Shown: in pieces, positions 53,939 to 63,695 of the stretch | Position numbering within the stretch: position 1 is the stretch's first letter | Layout: every line of letters begins with the position of its first letter | Program-made: the position numbers and the translations under genes | The notes under the pieces: generated by a model | The model's input: the letters and a program-made list of their open reading frames with translations, nothing else | The model's database searches: none | What the model was told of the DNA's origin: nothing | From: Lachnospiraceae bacterium | GTDB taxonomy: Bacteria; Bacillota; Clostridia; Lachnospirales; Lachnospiraceae | Direction of reading: 5' to 3' | DNA length: 64,000 bases | Assembly: GCA_021770785.1 (NCBI GenBank) | Contig: JAETQH010000006.1 | Location: 54,497-118,496 of the forward strand

Positions 53939-53967
53939 ATTGTAGCACAATACATCTTATTTTACAA
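53939..53967 (-). promoter_or_regulatory. Promoter of the NUDIX gene
   Basis: On the minus strand TTGTAA (53962-53967), a 17-base spacer and TACAAT (53939-53944). Confidence 0.65.
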
Positions 53968-54157
53968 TAGTTTTGTAAGTTTCACAGAATCAATTTCTAT
54001 ATTTTACAGTCAATTTATTACAAAAGGCGGAAACTTATTTTTATTTCATGAATATTCATTCTTTATTTTTGCAGCTTTTCCAGAAACTGTTTTTTAGAAA
54101 TCCTTCCGGAAAAATTTTTTAATTTCCCAACACCCTTTCCCCCGAAAAACGACACTC
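53968..54157. other. A/T-rich gap between NUDIX promoter and groEL terminator
   Basis: About 190 bases, poor in G and C. I see no gene, repeat or RNA structure that I can support. Confidence 0.5.
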
Positions 54158-54191
54158 AAAAACGGGAGGTGCTTTCACACCTCCCGTTTTT
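54158..54191 (-). terminator. Terminator of the groESL operon
   Basis: AAAAACGGGAGGTG and CACCTCCCGTTTTT form a 14-bp stem with a 6-base loop. On the minus strand it lies about 90 bases behind the groEL stop, after the 17-bp repeat array. Confidence 0.85.
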
Positions 54192-54196
54192 CGCAT

Positions 54197-54272
54197 TGCA
54201 ATCTATATCGCAATGCAATCTATATCGCAATGCAATCTATATCGCAATACAATCTATATCGCAATGCAATCT
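54197..54272 (-). repeat. 17-bp tandem hairpin repeats between groEL and its terminator
   Basis: Four head-to-tail copies of TGCAATCTATATCGCAA (the fourth with one change) begin at 54197, 54214, 54231 and 54248, and a partial fifth at 54265. On the minus strand each reads TTGCGATATAGATTGCA, in which TGCGAT and ATTGCA can pair (one G-U) around ATAG. The groEL mRNA would carry a row of small hairpins in its 3' region. The repeats have no spacers, so this is not a CRISPR array. Confidence 0.9.
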
Positions 54273-54282
54273 GTATTTATTT

Positions 54283-55914
<1,632 letters not shown>

Positions 55915-56017
55915 CTACCTCTTTCTTTTTTTATGTTTTAAAACTTCCATTGGCGAAAAATACTGCTTTTGGATTTTTCTAAAATATTTCCGTGACGTTT
56001 TTTCACAGAAATACGAT

Positions 56018-56302
56018 TTATTCCACAACTGCTAAAATATCGTTCTGTTTTACGATAATGTACTCTTCTCCGTCTAATTTCACTTCGGTTCCTGCATATT
56101 TAGAATAAATGACCTTCTGTCCGGCTTTCACCTGCATGGTAACTTCTTTTCCGTCTACCATTCCGCCGGGACCTACGGCGATAACCTCTGCCTCCTGTGG
56201 TTTCTCCTGTGCGCTGCTGGTAAGGATGATACCGGATTTTGTGGTTTCCTCTGCCTCACACTGTTTTAATACAACTCTGTCGCTTAATGGTACTAATTTC
56301 AT
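56018..56302 (-). CDS. groES: Co-chaperonin GroES
   Basis: GroES caps the GroEL ring. The 94-residue protein begins MKLVPLSDRVVLKQ and has the mobile loop TTKSGIILTSSAQEKPQ and the GQKVIYSKYAGTEV segment. First gene of the operon; a CIRCE element lies 53 bases upstream. Confidence 0.98.
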   Translation of the reverse strand: MKLVPLSDRVVLKQCEAEETTKSGIILTSSAQEKPQEAEVIAVGPGGMVDGKEVTMQVKAGQKVIYSKYAGTEVKLDGEEYIIVKQNDILAVVE

Positions 56303-56354
56303 GCTGCATTCCTCCTGCTTTCATTATAATCTGTTTTGTTCTTTTGAGTGGTTA

Positions 56355-56381
56355 TTAGCACTCATTAACTTCGAGTGCTAA
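56355..56381 (-). promoter_or_regulatory. CIRCE operator (HrcA site)
   Basis: TTAGCACTC, nine bases, then GAGTGCTAA: an exact consensus CIRCE. HrcA should repress groESL here and release it on heat shock. It lies next to the promoter at 56393-56421. Confidence 0.97.
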
Positions 56382-56392
56382 CCGATAGTCAT

Positions 56393-56421
56393 ATAATAGA
56401 TTTTTGTCTTGCAATCTGCAA
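56393..56421 (-). promoter_or_regulatory. Promoter of groESL
   Basis: On the minus strand TTGCAG (56416-56421), a 17-base spacer and TATTAT (56393-56398), immediately ahead of CIRCE. Confidence 0.65.
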
Positions 56422-56563
56422 ATAAATATATTCCGGTATTTCAAAATATATTCTTATCAATTCTCTTGTTTTCTCATTTTTTCTCTTTTTTTTATATTTT
56501 CTTCCATTTTATACTTTTTTTAGATTTTTAGGAACTGTCAATAAATAACTTTTGAATAGTTCC

Positions 56564-57700
56564 TTAGGTTTCACTGCCAAGCTTATCTGCCACCACATGG
56601 CGCATCCGTTCTTTCACCGTCTTATTTCCCTCACTCCACAAAAGCTTTAATGCCTTGGAAAATATCTTCTGGGTTTCCTCCGGCAGTTTGCTTTTCGCCT
56701 TCATCAGCTCCTGCACCGTCTTCCAACGGCTATGGTAAAAGTCATCCACCGTCTTAATCCGGGCTTCCTCCAACATGCCGAACACGGTCTCCACAATCTG
56801 CTCCCGCTCCTCCTCCTTCAACTGGTTAAGCCAAGATTTCATGGTTTTATCTAGCAAAACACTCTGCGCCGCCACCTGTTCGGCATAGACAAAGCCGGTG
56901 CCTAACACCTCCCAGGACATGGCATCATGCTGCTGGATACCGTTTCCGGTACTGCGCACCACCTTAAATTCCTCCCGATGCTCCAAAAGCATTCCCACAA
57001 TAGAGGATTCCGGCAAAATCGTGGTGATTTTCGGCAGCATTTTCCGGTATGCCTCACTTTCTGTCATTTCTTTTGACACGCCGGGGCCATCGTTGCTGTA
57101 TACCTGTACAATCCGTTCCTTTATCTCCTGCCGGCAGTTGACCGCAGCATAAACAGACAGGTTTCCCCCCTTAGAGTGCCCGCCTACCCGCACCACCTTA
57201 TAGCCGGAATCCGCCATCCGGTTCAGATATTCCACCGCCTTTTGCTGGCCCGGCGTGACGGACAGATATCCCATGTTAAAATCCTCCCGCCAGCCCACTA
57301 TGGTGCTGTCCGTCCCGCAGAAGGATACGTAAAGGCTGCCGTCCTCTAAGGTGACACAGACCACGGAAAACTGGGATTGTTCCTCATCGCTGATGTCATT
57401 TACGTAGCCGGAAAGCTGTATTTCAGAAAAACGCCGGGTCTGCGCCATTTTTTTCATCACAAACGCCGCCATTTTCGTCATGGAAACCCTCGCCATGATT
57501 TCCTCTTCCGTATGAGTCTCAAAAAAACGCTCCGATGCCTCTTTTAAGGTGATTTTCTCCCCGCTGTCCGGCTCCGGCACAATGCCTGTAAAGTCCACAT
57601 ACACCAGTTGGGCTAAAATGAGGTTATCCACCTCATTAAACTCCGATGCCTCTAACGATAAGTCCCCTCTCCAATCCAGATAATCCATGATATTTGCCAT
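56564..57700 (-). CDS. DUF2974 (Mbeg1-like) alpha/beta hydrolase
   Basis: A 378-residue protein with the lipase-type Ser motif GHSKGG near residue 185 (VRVGGHSKGGNLSVYAAV), preceded by CGTDSTIVGW. The domain resembles DUF2974 proteins, which are put in the alpha/beta hydrolase clan; substrate unknown. No signal peptide. Weakly, an inverted pair AGGAACT/AGTTCCT lies just behind the stop codon. Confidence 0.8.
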   Translation of the reverse strand: MANIMDYLDWRGDLSLEASEFNEVDNLILAQLVYVDFTGIVPEPDSGEKITLKEASERFFETHTEEEIMARVSMTKMAAFVMKKMAQTRRFSEIQLSGYVNDISDEEQSQFSVVCVTLEDGSLYVSFCGTDSTIVGWREDFNMGYLSVTPGQQKAVEYLNRMADSGYKVVRVGGHSKGGNLSVYAAVNCRQEIKERIVQVYSNDGPGVSKEMTESEAYRKMLPKITTILPESSIVGMLLEHREEFKVVRSTGNGIQQHDAMSWEVLGTGFVYAEQVAAQSVLLDKTMKSWLNQLKEEEREQIVETVFGMLEEARIKTVDDFYHSRWKTVQELMKAKSKLPEETQKIFSKALKLLWSEGNKTVKERMRHVVADKLGSET

Positions 57701-57794
57701 AGCCTCTCTCCTTTCGCCAATCTGCCTTTTTTCTCTTATTCCCTGTCCCGCTGCTTTTCCATGCCGCCAGCAGCAAAAAATCCGCCGTTTCTCT

Positions 57795-58580
57795 TTAGGA
57801 AATCAGCCCATAATGCAGCAATCCGTTGTAAATGCCGTCTTCCTCAATGTCTGTCGTCACATATTCCGCCGCTTCCTTTGCCTCCTTCGTCCCGTTTCCC
57901 ATGGCAATGCCGTGCGCCACAAAGGAAAGCATTTCTAAGTCGTTAGCGCTGTCTCCGAAGGCGTAGGTATCTTCCCTCCGGACTCCTGCCAGCCGGCACA
58001 TCTGCGCAATTCCCGTGGCTTTAGAGTAGCCCTTTTTCCCAATTTCCACAAGCCCCTCCGCCCGGTGTATGATGGCTTCAAAGTTCTCTCCTAACTCCCG
58101 GCAGAACCGCTCCATATCCGCCTTTCCGATGACGGCGCTCATTTTATTGACCTCATAGCGTTCTGTCCCGTTTATGGGCCTTACCGCCCCTCCTAAGACC
58201 TCCCGCAAATGTATCACATAGGGATCCTCCCTGAATTCCGTCTCGTCCACATAAATATAATCCGGTCCTTCCAGTACCACGGGCATTCCATACTTTTTTA
58301 ATGTTGCCAGAGCATGGCTTAATTCTTCCTCCGCCAAAAGTCTTTCAAACGCCCGTTTTTCCTGAAATTCGATGTGGGCTCCGCAGGCTGCCACCATACC
58401 GTCAAATGCCAATGCCAGCAGTTCGGCGCTCCTGACATTGCAGCGGCTTCTCCCGGTACAGAGAAAAGCGTAATGCCCCTGCTCCTTTAATTTTTTTAAC
58501 GCCCCCTTCGTACTTTCCGGAATCACCATTTTCTCATTCCAGATAGTGCCGTCTATATCAAAAAACACTGCTTTTTTCAT
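57795..58580 (-). CDS. Cof-type HAD-IIB family phosphatase
   Basis: A 261-residue HAD hydrolase with motif 1 FFDIDGTIW (nucleophile Asp), motif 2 in FLCTGRS, the IIB cap in the middle and the last motif YAFGDSANDLEML. It may act on sugar phosphates or flavin nucleotides. Confidence 0.9.
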   Translation of the reverse strand: MKKAVFFDIDGTIWNEKMVIPESTKGALKKLKEQGHYAFLCTGRSRCNVRSAELLALAFDGMVAACGAHIEFQEKRAFERLLAEEELSHALATLKKYGMPVVLEGPDYIYVDETEFREDPYVIHLREVLGGAVRPINGTERYEVNKMSAVIGKADMERFCRELGENFEAIIHRAEGLVEIGKKGYSKATGIAQMCRLAGVRREDTYAFGDSANDLEMLSFVAHGIAMGNGTKEAKEAAEYVTTDIEEDGIYNGLLHYGLIS

Positions 58581-58654
58581 GGTTTCCCTCTCTTTTTATG
58601 CTATTGTTTTTCCATTTTATCAGATTTATACAGATTCGGAAAGATGCGACTGCA

Positions 58655-58685
58655 GAAAAAAGGACGAAGCAGGCGCTCCATCCTT
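58655..58685 (-). terminator. Terminator behind the fibronectin-III remnant
   Basis: On the minus strand AGGATGGAGC and GCTTCGTCCT form a 10-bp stem with two G-U pairs and a 4-base loop, followed by six T. Confidence 0.7.
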
Positions 58686-58691
58686 TCAAAA

Positions 58692-58889
58692 TTACTTTTT
58701 AATTTTTACTGTTTTTACATTGCTCCAGTTTCCGTAAACCGTTTTTCCGTCTAAAGTACGGTATGCCCGGACGCGTACATAATATGTTTTTCCTTTTTTC
58801 AGGGATTTTAACGTAGCACTCGTCTTTTTCGTGGTCACTGTTTTCTTTCCGCTAAAGTTTTTCTTTGTGGCATACTGAATCTGGTATCC
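58692..58889 (-). pseudogene. C-terminal remnant of a fibronectin type III surface protein
   Basis: A 65-codon frame starting GYQIQYATKKNF and ending NVKTVKIKK, followed by stop and terminator. The pattern GKTYYVRVRAYRTLDGKTVYG is that of the last fibronectin-III domain of cell-surface proteins of Lachnospiraceae. The frame has a stop codon (TAG) directly before GYQ and no start, and the upstream side is the group II intron. The N-terminal part of the gene is gone. Confidence 0.85.
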
Positions 58890-58900
58890 CTAATCAGGCA

Positions 58901-59414
58901 ATCGAGTAGGAGGCTAACCATTAGTTGATTAGCCGTCCTCTCACACCACCGTGCATACCGTTCGGTACACGGCGGTTCTTTAGTTTTCACAAACTACCAG
59001 ATAATAGTCAAGCATGGATGTGTATCCCAGCTTGGTTATTATTTTATTTGTGATTACTAGGTTGAGCACCTGTGCCATTCTCCAGTAACTTTTTCGTGTT
59101 CTGTTTCCACTTGCTGACGAGACCTCCCTTGGTACCACATGTTTCTTTCTCTCCACATATCTGCCACATTTACTATAGTTAATTCCGAGTAGTTATTGGA
59201 CTTTAGTTTGTTCGGCAACCTTATCCTTAACTATAGCCTGATGTGATTTCTGTTCGTCAGACCAGAGATTTGCCTCCACCTTCCTTCAGCTTCCCCTCGC
59301 GTTAATCATAATTATTGTTATGAATAGGACACCCTTGGTCTTGGCTATATCCTTCCCACTACTAGGGCAGATTGGGGACTTTCACCCGTTAGAAACGTGC
59401 GCCGCAAGGCGCAC
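58901..59414 (-). mobile_element. Group II intron (class C-like), ORF deleted
   Basis: About 514 bases on the minus strand. The 5' end GTGCGCC folds with GGCGCAC, then comes GGGTGAAAGTCCC, CAAGGGTGTCC, CTGAAGGAAG and TCTGGTCTGACGAACA, the order seen in class C introns such as the one of Oceanobacillus. Domain V is visible near 58939-58979 (CCGTGTACCG, TGCACGGTGGTGTGAGAGG), and domain VI ends in CCTACTCGAT. Most of the maturase is missing; only its last 47 codons remain. The 5' side is the hydrogenase terminator, the preferred target of class C introns. The exact ends are read by motif. Confidence 0.85.
58980..59123 (-). pseudogene. C-terminal remnant of the group II intron maturase
   Basis: A 47-codon stretch that ends in TAA and contains SGNRTRKSYWRMAQ, then ITNKIITKLGYTSMLDYY, which is the usual end of group II intron reverse transcriptases (SYWR..., TN..L...GY). 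The reverse-transcriptase part is absent, so the intron can move only with help from another copy. Confidence 0.8.
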
Positions 59415-59415
59415 C

Positions 59416-59450
59416 AAAAACCGCAGGCAGCCAAAAAGCTGCCTGCGGTT
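59416..59450 (-). terminator. Terminator of the hydrogenase gene
   Basis: On the minus strand AACCGCAGGCAGC and GCTGCCTGCGGTT form a perfect 13-bp stem with a 6-base loop, followed by five T. The group II intron starts two bases further on. Confidence 0.92.
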
Positions 59451-59454
59451 CTAT

Positions 59455-60903
59455 TTATTCTCTGTGCATGGAAAAGCTGTCCATGTCGTAATTGCCAAGG
59501 TTCTCATGGATACCACGTCCGTCTGCCGCCGCAATCAAGGTATCACGGTTCTTCTTAGAAGAGAACTGGTCGTCGTATGCACTTGGACCGCCAACACAGC
59601 CGCCCTCACATGCCATACCTTCGATGAAATCCTGTGGCAGTCTCGCCGCTTTCATAAGCAGCAATGCTTTCTTACACTCTGCCGCACCATTGGCAACACA
59701 TACCTTTGCGTCAATGGTTTTCTCAGACTCTTTTAAACTCTGCATTACCGCTGCTGTTACGCCGCCGGAATTTGCAAATCTCTTACCAAAGGTGGATGCC
59801 TCCTGATCTGTATTGTCACATGGCTCTAATACCACGTTTTTCGCTTTCATGATGGCACGGATTTCACTGTAGGTTAATACATAGTCTGCATTTCCCTCAA
59901 TCTTCTGATCTACCACTTCGGATTTCTTTGCCAGACATGGTCCGATAAATACGGTTACCGCATCCGGATCCTTTGCCTTAATCAGACGGGAAACGGCACA
60001 CATCGGGGAAACCGTCGTGGATACGCACTCTGCTAACTCCGGATAATGGAGACGTACCATATTTACAAATGCAGGACAGCAGGAGGTCACTTTTTTCTTG
60101 CCCTCTCCGTATGCCTCTGCCCATTCCTCTGCCTCGTAAGCAGCTGTCATATCACCGCCGAGACCTACGTCATAGAAATCGGTAAAGCCCACCTCTTTCA
60201 TCGCCTTATCCCAGCTTGCCATGGTGATGTCCGCACCGAACTGTCCCTCGGTGGCAGGCGCTGCCATTGCATAAACTTTCTTGCCGGCTTTGATTGCATT
60301 AATTACATCCACAATAAAGGTCTTAGAACCGATAGCTCCGAACGGACAGCTGTGAATACATTTTCCGCAGCGGATGCATTTCTCCCTGTCGATAATGGAG
60401 ATACCGTTCTCATCGTATGTAATCGCATTTACCGGGCAGCTGAATTTACACGGTCTCTTTAAATGTGCAATCGCATTGTAAGGACAAGCCTGAGCACATT
60501 TTCCACACTCCTTACATTTGGACGCATCAATGTGGGAACGGTGTCTGCCTGCCTCAATCGCCCCGAATTTACAGGCATTAATACAAGCTTTACCGATACA
60601 GTTCTGGCAGTTCTCCGTTACGGTGTAACTGGAAATCGGACAGTCCTCACAGGCGGAACTGATAACCTGAATGATATTTCCGTCATCTACAGGTCCCGGA
60701 GCCTTACCCTCTGCCAGTCTTACCCTCTGGCGGATAATCTCCCTCTCTTTATAAATACAACAGCGAAACTGCGGTGTGGGACCGGGGATTAACTCCACCG
60801 CAATGTGGTCTCTCTTGGCATCTAACTCGCCCGCAAATGCCAGCTTTGCCACTTCATACAGCACGTCATGTTTGATTTTAATTACATTTTCATCAGCATA
60901 CAT
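59455..60903 (-). CDS. Monomeric [FeFe] hydrogenase
   Basis: A 482-residue hydrogenase. The N-terminal 200 residues hold Cys clusters for several 4Fe-4S centres (CQNCIGKACINAC, CKECGKCAQACP, CIRCGKCIHSCP). The H-cluster motifs are TSCCPAF (residues 273-279), GPCLAKKSE (321-329) and GMACEGGCVGGP (429-440). It probably oxidises ferredoxin to make hydrogen in the cytoplasm. The second-motif form TSCCPAF and the length suggest a group B type enzyme; that subgroup is inferred. It has a good promoter and ends at a strong terminator. Confidence 0.93.
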   Translation of the reverse strand: MYADENVIKIKHDVLYEVAKLAFAGELDAKRDHIAVELIPGPTPQFRCCIYKEREIIRQRVRLAEGKAPGPVDDGNIIQVISSACEDCPISSYTVTENCQNCIGKACINACKFGAIEAGRHRSHIDASKCKECGKCAQACPYNAIAHLKRPCKFSCPVNAITYDENGISIIDREKCIRCGKCIHSCPFGAIGSKTFIVDVINAIKAGKKVYAMAAPATEGQFGADITMASWDKAMKEVGFTDFYDVGLGGDMTAAYEAEEWAEAYGEGKKKVTSCCPAFVNMVRLHYPELAECVSTTVSPMCAVSRLIKAKDPDAVTVFIGPCLAKKSEVVDQKIEGNADYVLTYSEIRAIMKAKNVVLEPCDNTDQEASTFGKRFANSGGVTAAVMQSLKESEKTIDAKVCVANGAAECKKALLLMKAARLPQDFIEGMACEGGCVGGPSAYDDQFSSKKNRDTLIAAADGRGIHENLGNYDMDSFSMHRE

Positions 60904-60952
60904 CGTGTTTTACCTCGCTCACTCTCTTGTTAATTTTTTAACCATCTACAAC

Positions 60953-60980
60953 ATTATATCTTATCTGTATGGAATTTCAA
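60953..60980 (-). promoter_or_regulatory. Promoter of the hydrogenase gene
   Basis: On the minus strand TTGAAA (60975-60980), a 16-base spacer and TATAAT (60953-60958), about 50 bases before the start codon. Confidence 0.7.
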
Positions 60981-61034
60981 GAGGTTTGCTTGTTTTTATT
61001 GAGAAACATGCAGGGTTGTTGATAATAGGGAAAT

Positions 61035-61172
61035 CTATCTGTCAGCTTCTTTTTCTGTCTGATAAGAATTCTCTTCTTCCTCACCCTTACAATGATCCAT
61101 TCTCCAGGCCCAGATGGCTACCGCCACAACGATGATTCCCATAACACCGACTAAAATATCCTGAAACATCAT
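61035..61172 (-). CDS. Small membrane protein, 45 residues
   Basis: Starts MMFQDILVGVMG, has one helix (GVMGIIVVAVAIWAW) and a polar tail with one Cys (RMDHCKGEEEEN). GGAGGTG lies 5 bases before the ATG at 61172. It is upstream of the hydrogenase gene on the same strand. No family is recognised; a link to the hydrogenase is only a guess from position. Confidence 0.6.
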   Translation of the reverse strand: MMFQDILVGVMGIIVVAVAIWAWRMDHCKGEEEENSYQTEKEADR

Positions 61173-61327
61173 TTTCACCTCCATGCCCTCATCTTAGCAT
61201 GAAGCGGCGGAATTTTCTTCTTCCCTGCCCAAACCTTAACACAACCTTTACCGGATAGGAAGCGTCCTTAATGAGATTTTTCTCAATTAGTAATTCGAAA
61301 TTTAGCGAAAACTTTTTCGTGATTTCG

Positions 61328-61356
61328 TTGACAAACCGGAAAAGTATTGCCATAAT
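61328..61356 (+). promoter_or_regulatory. Promoter of the PTS-EAL gene
   Basis: TTGACA (61328-61333), a 17-base spacer and CATAAT (61351-61356). A GAGGAG site lies 8 bases before the ATG at 61423. I saw no cyclic-di-GMP riboswitch in the leader. Confidence 0.75.
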
Positions 61357-61422
61357 TTCTTATATATTCTACATGTTGCATCTATTATTATAGTAGTTTT
61401 ATTCAAAAGAGGAGTTACAGGA

Positions 61423-63504
61423 ATGAATAAACAATTACAGAAGTTAGCCTATCAGATAGAACATCAATTTCTTTTCACCGTACTGCGCCATGGTCTGGCT
61501 ATGATGATTCCTTTCATCTTAACAGGAGGTGTGGCCAATGCGCTGATGATTTTTCCGGTTCAGGCCTATCAGAACTTTTTGCTTTCCGAGCATTTTTCCT
61601 GGCTTTATTTCATCTTAGACAATATCTATCAGGGCACTTTCGGGCTGTTTTCTTTTGCCATGGTCATCGCCTTAAGCATTAGCTTTGCCATGGAAAAGAA
61701 CGAGCCCTCTGACAAGACCGCCCTCTACGTCATTGTTTCCCTGGGCGCCTATGGTGCGCAGCTTAACATCGGCAGCTCCCATTTCAGCATGAAAAATGTG
61801 GGAGTAACCGGATGTTTTGCCGCTCTTGCGATAACGCTTTTTTCCTGTTTTCTATACTCAAAATTAAAAAATCTTTCTTTCCTGTCGCTTCAAACCTATA
61901 CCTCCGGCATGGAGAGTATCTGCGCCAACGCCATCGGAACCATTTTCCCTTTGGTGCTTACCGTAGGTATCATCACCCTGTTAAACCAGGGTCTCATCTA
62001 CTTTTTCGGTGTCTACAGCCTGCATGAGCTGGTCTCCAATGCCGCCTGCAGTATTTTTGAAAATTTAAAGCCGGGCTTTCTCTCCGGTCTCCTTTATACC
62101 GTGTTACTCCATGTCTTATGGTTTTTCGGCTTTCATGGAAGCCATATTTTAGAACCGGTGGCGCAGACTACCTTCGCCTTTGACAGCAGCTCCACAGAAA
62201 TCTTTTCCAAAAGTTTTTTTGATACCTATGTGGTGATGGGTGGCTGCGGTACTACCGTCTGCGTCCTTCTTATACTGCTTTTCTTTTTCCGCAAAGACCA
62301 GCTGCACAATCTGGCAAAGACTGCCTCCTTTACCGTTATTTTTAACCTAAATGAAGTACTGAATTTCGGTATTCCGATTATTTTAAACCCCACACTGATG
62401 ATTCCTTTTCTGCTGACTCCGGTTTTGTGCTACACCATTTCCTATGGCGTTACCGCCCTTGGACTTGTGCCTCCGCTGCAGCAGGAAATCATATGGAGCA
62501 CTCCGGTCCTCTTCAGCGGCTACCTTGCCACCGGCTCCATCAAAGGCAGCCTGCTGCAGCTTATCTGCATTTGCATGGGCGTGGCAATTTACCTGCCCTT
62601 CTTAAAGCTCCATAAGAAAACGCAGGAAATGTATGCCAAAGACCAGTTAGCTCTTCTCGTGAAGGAACTGCAGACCCTTGAGGAAGAAAACGAGATGCCA
62701 AATTTTTTGAACCGTATGGACCGTATGGGGCTTATCTCAAGAATGCTGCTCTCGGATTTGAAATCCGCCATCGCAAAAAGAGAGCTGTACCTGCTCTACC
62801 AGCCCCAGATGGATCATAAGGGGCACTGTATTGGTGCGGAGGCGCTGCTGCGGTGGAAGCATCCTCTTTACGGCTTTATTTATCCGCCTTTGATTATTTA
62901 CCTTGCAAAGGAGGGCAAAATCCTTCCCGACTTAGAGCGGCAGCTTCTTGACATGGCAAGCCATGCCATTCGGGAAACGTCACAGCAGTATGACGGAGAG
63001 TTTAAGATTTCCGTCAATATTACCTCTAAATCTCTGCTTTGGGATATTGAAGGCTGTATTGATGAATGCCTGAAAAAATACGATATTCCGGCAGAGAAGC
63101 TTTGGTTAGAGATTACGGAGCAGGATATTTTAACCAATACCGACCTGGTAATCCGCAAGCTCAGCAATTTAAAGCAGTTGGGACATACTCTGCTGATTGA
63201 CGATTTTGGGATGGGCCATACCTCTTTGCTTTATTTGCAGTCTAATTATTTTAATGTGGTGAAGCTTGACGGTTCGCTGGTGAAGAAGATGCCAGAAAGC
63301 AAGACAAGCCAGAAGATTATTTCTTCTATTGTGGAACTGGGGCAGGAATTGGATATTGATGTGATTGCGGAATATGTGGAAACGGAGGAGCACCGGAGGA
63401 TGCTGGAGGAATTAGGGTGTCACTGGTATCAGGGGTATTTGTTTAGTAAGCCGGTGGAGTTGGGGGAGTTTATTAAGTACTTGAAGGAGCATCCGGAATG
63501 TTAG
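61423..63504 (+). CDS. PTS EIIC-like permease fused to an EAL cyclic-di-GMP phosphodiesterase
   Basis: A 693-residue fusion. Residues 1-400 form about ten helices and match the lactose/cellobiose-type EIIC (ILTGGVANAL, FNLNEVLNFGIPIILNP, PLQQEIIWSTP). After a coiled linker, an EAL domain follows with a full set of catalytic motifs: EALLRW (473-478), SVNIT, LEITEQ, DDFGMG (593-598), VKLDGSLVK, AEYVE and the YQGYLFSKP end. It should hydrolyse cyclic di-GMP in response to a sugar or to PTS state. No EIIA or EIIB gene is adjacent, so a sensor role is more likely than transport. Similar fusions exist in clostridia. Confidence 0.93.
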   Translation: MNKQLQKLAYQIEHQFLFTVLRHGLAMMIPFILTGGVANALMIFPVQAYQNFLLSEHFSWLYFILDNIYQGTFGLFSFAMVIALSISFAMEKNEPSDKTALYVIVSLGAYGAQLNIGSSHFSMKNVGVTGCFAALAITLFSCFLYSKLKNLSFLSLQTYTSGMESICANAIGTIFPLVLTVGIITLLNQGLIYFFGVYSLHELVSNAACSIFENLKPGFLSGLLYTVLLHVLWFFGFHGSHILEPVAQTTFAFDSSSTEIFSKSFFDTYVVMGGCGTTVCVLLILLFFFRKDQLHNLAKTASFTVIFNLNEVLNFGIPIILNPTLMIPFLLTPVLCYTISYGVTALGLVPPLQQEIIWSTPVLFSGYLATGSIKGSLLQLICICMGVAIYLPFLKLHKKTQEMYAKDQLALLVKELQTLEEENEMPNFLNRMDRMGLISRMLLSDLKSAIAKRELYLLYQPQMDHKGHCIGAEALLRWKHPLYGFIYPPLIIYLAKEGKILPDLERQLLDMASHAIRETSQQYDGEFKISVNITSKSLLWDIEGCIDECLKKYDIPAEKLWLEITEQDILTNTDLVIRKLSNLKQLGHTLLIDDFGMGHTSLLYLQSNYFNVVKLDGSLVKKMPESKTSQKIISSIVELGQELDIDVIAEYVETEEHRRMLEELGCHWYQGYLFSKPVELGEFIKYLKEHPEC

Positions 63505-63677
63505 AAAATGAGACGGCGGAAGGCTGGGGATTCGGGGGCTGGGGAGGCAGATTTTGGAGGCGGCTGTTGTCTTCCTGTGCCAGATACTATAAGTTGAAAA
63601 TCAGCCTGGGCGGCTGGTTACAGGTTTTGGAGACTATGGTAGAATTATTCATGATACGGGGGATAAATGAAATATAG
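63498..63677 (+). CDS. Candidate Gly/Trp-rich 59-residue protein overlapping the PTS-EAL gene end
   Basis: An open frame of 59 codons starting MLENETAEGWGFGGWGG with an AAGGAG site 8 bases upstream, inside the last codons of the PTS-EAL gene. The sequence is rich in G runs, which code for the Gly/Trp stretch. It resembles no family I know and could be a chance frame. Confidence 0.25.
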   Translation: MLENETAEGWGFGGWGGRFWRRLLSSCARYYKLKISLGGWLQVLETMVELFMIRGINEI

Positions 63678-63695
63678 ACATAAGGAGAACGAAGT

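Noticed and set aside
54197..54272. CRISPR-like array behind groEL
   Set aside because: The 17-bp units touch each other without unique spacers, and no cas genes are nearby.
61173..61422. Cyclic-di-GMP riboswitch before the PTS-EAL gene
   Set aside because: No conserved riboswitch core or paired domain was seen; only a promoter and RBS.
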